Positions 6,644 to 6,727 of a stretch of DNA of 6,727 nt are shown here, piece after piece (position 1 is the first letter of the stretch; each line of letters opens with the position of its first letter). The notes beneath the pieces are model-generated. The model saw nothing but the letters and a program-made list of their open reading frames with translations. It was not told where the DNA came from and made no database searches. Both the position numbers and the translations under genes were made by a program. The stretch covers positions 1-6,727 of the forward strand of contig JAKBGL010000066.1 in NCBI GenBank assembly GCA_021833085.1, read 5' to 3'. This DNA is from Actinomycetes bacterium (GTDB lineage: Bacteria; Actinomycetota; Acidimicrobiia; Acidimicrobiales; Acidimicrobiaceae).

Positions 6644-6727
6644 TCAAGCGACCTCATCCTTTCTCGGTCTACCTGGTTTACGTCCGGGGAGTCTTTGATT
6701 CTCGACATACTTCTTCACAATCTCCAG
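6644..6727 (-). CDS. C-terminal end of a probable IS200/IS605-type transposase (partial)
   Basis: The last 27 codons of a minus-strand gene run in from the right edge and end at TGA (6644-6646). The visible protein contains IVKKYVENQ followed by a basic, proline-rich GRKPGRPRK and a short DEVA tail. IS200/IS605 TnpA proteins, the small Y1 HUH single-strand transposases, typically end in a helix of the form I-x-K-Y-I-x-x-Q, which this matches. The basic RKPGRPRK extension is less standard. None of the catalytic residues (HUH motif, Tyr) are in view, so the assignment rests on the C-terminal helix only. Another DNA-binding protein with an AT-hook-like GRPRK is the alternative. The gene is transcribed towards rpsA, about 220 bp upstream of its ATG. 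Confidence 0.42.
   Translation of the reverse strand: MEIVKKYVENQRLPGRKPGRPRKDEVA

Noticed and set aside
261..6650. Similarity between the CCCTCTCCCGTAAG stretch near 268-280 and the complement of 6634-6648 as two ends of one composite element
   Set aside because: The match is only about ten bases with gaps, and core housekeeping genes lie between them. It is too weak to claim matching insertion-sequence ends.
1..6727. CRISPR array, tRNA or rRNA gene
   Set aside because: No regular repeat-spacer pattern longer than the three repeats at the left edge, and no tRNA-like T-arm or acceptor pairing, was noticed by eye. A covariance-model search would settle the RNA question.

Overview
The window looks like a chromosomal segment of a relatively AT-rich actinobacterium. 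By eye its G+C is in the high 40s percent. Three features support this. The order rpsA, coaE, uvrB on one strand is an arrangement long known from actinobacteria such as mycobacteria. The UvrB Walker A region reads [14 protein letters not shown], very like the mycobacterial protein. The S1 protein has four S1 domains and a long acidic tail carrying YDEYGNYI, as actinobacterial S1 proteins do. The low G+C would suit a lineage such as Acidimicrobiia, but that is inference and the genus cannot be read from the sequence.

Layout, left to right. Bases 1-120 hold three copies of a GGGGCCAAATAGGT-type repeat that look like one end of an IS21-type insertion sequence. Bases 121-498 have no convincing gene, only hairpins and an 8-bp direct repeat. 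All four complete genes are on the minus strand, so they read right to left: rpsA (5025-6422), coaE (4185-4811), uvrB (2177-4174) and an MFS efflux-type transporter (499-1869). The 300-bp gap between uvrB and the transporter holds no convincing gene. The right edge (6644-6727) is the C-terminal end of a minus-strand protein that resembles an IS200/IS605 transposase.

Transcription as inferred from the sequence. rpsA probably has its own promoter near 6493-6522 and ends at a strong intrinsic terminator (4937-4977). coaE then starts from a separate promoter whose -10 box lies only 7 nt from the ATG, which suggests a leaderless message. uvrB follows coaE with its ribosome-binding site laid over the coaE stop codon, so the two form a tight operon. 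The transporter stands alone.

The genes themselves are core functions: translation, CoA synthesis, nucleotide excision repair and transport. I see no evidence of a new defence, biosynthetic or mobile system. The points worth a second look are small: the insertion-sequence remnants at both edges, the uncertain N-terminus of the transporter, the leaderless coaE promoter, and a short motif shared by the rpsA and coaE promoters.
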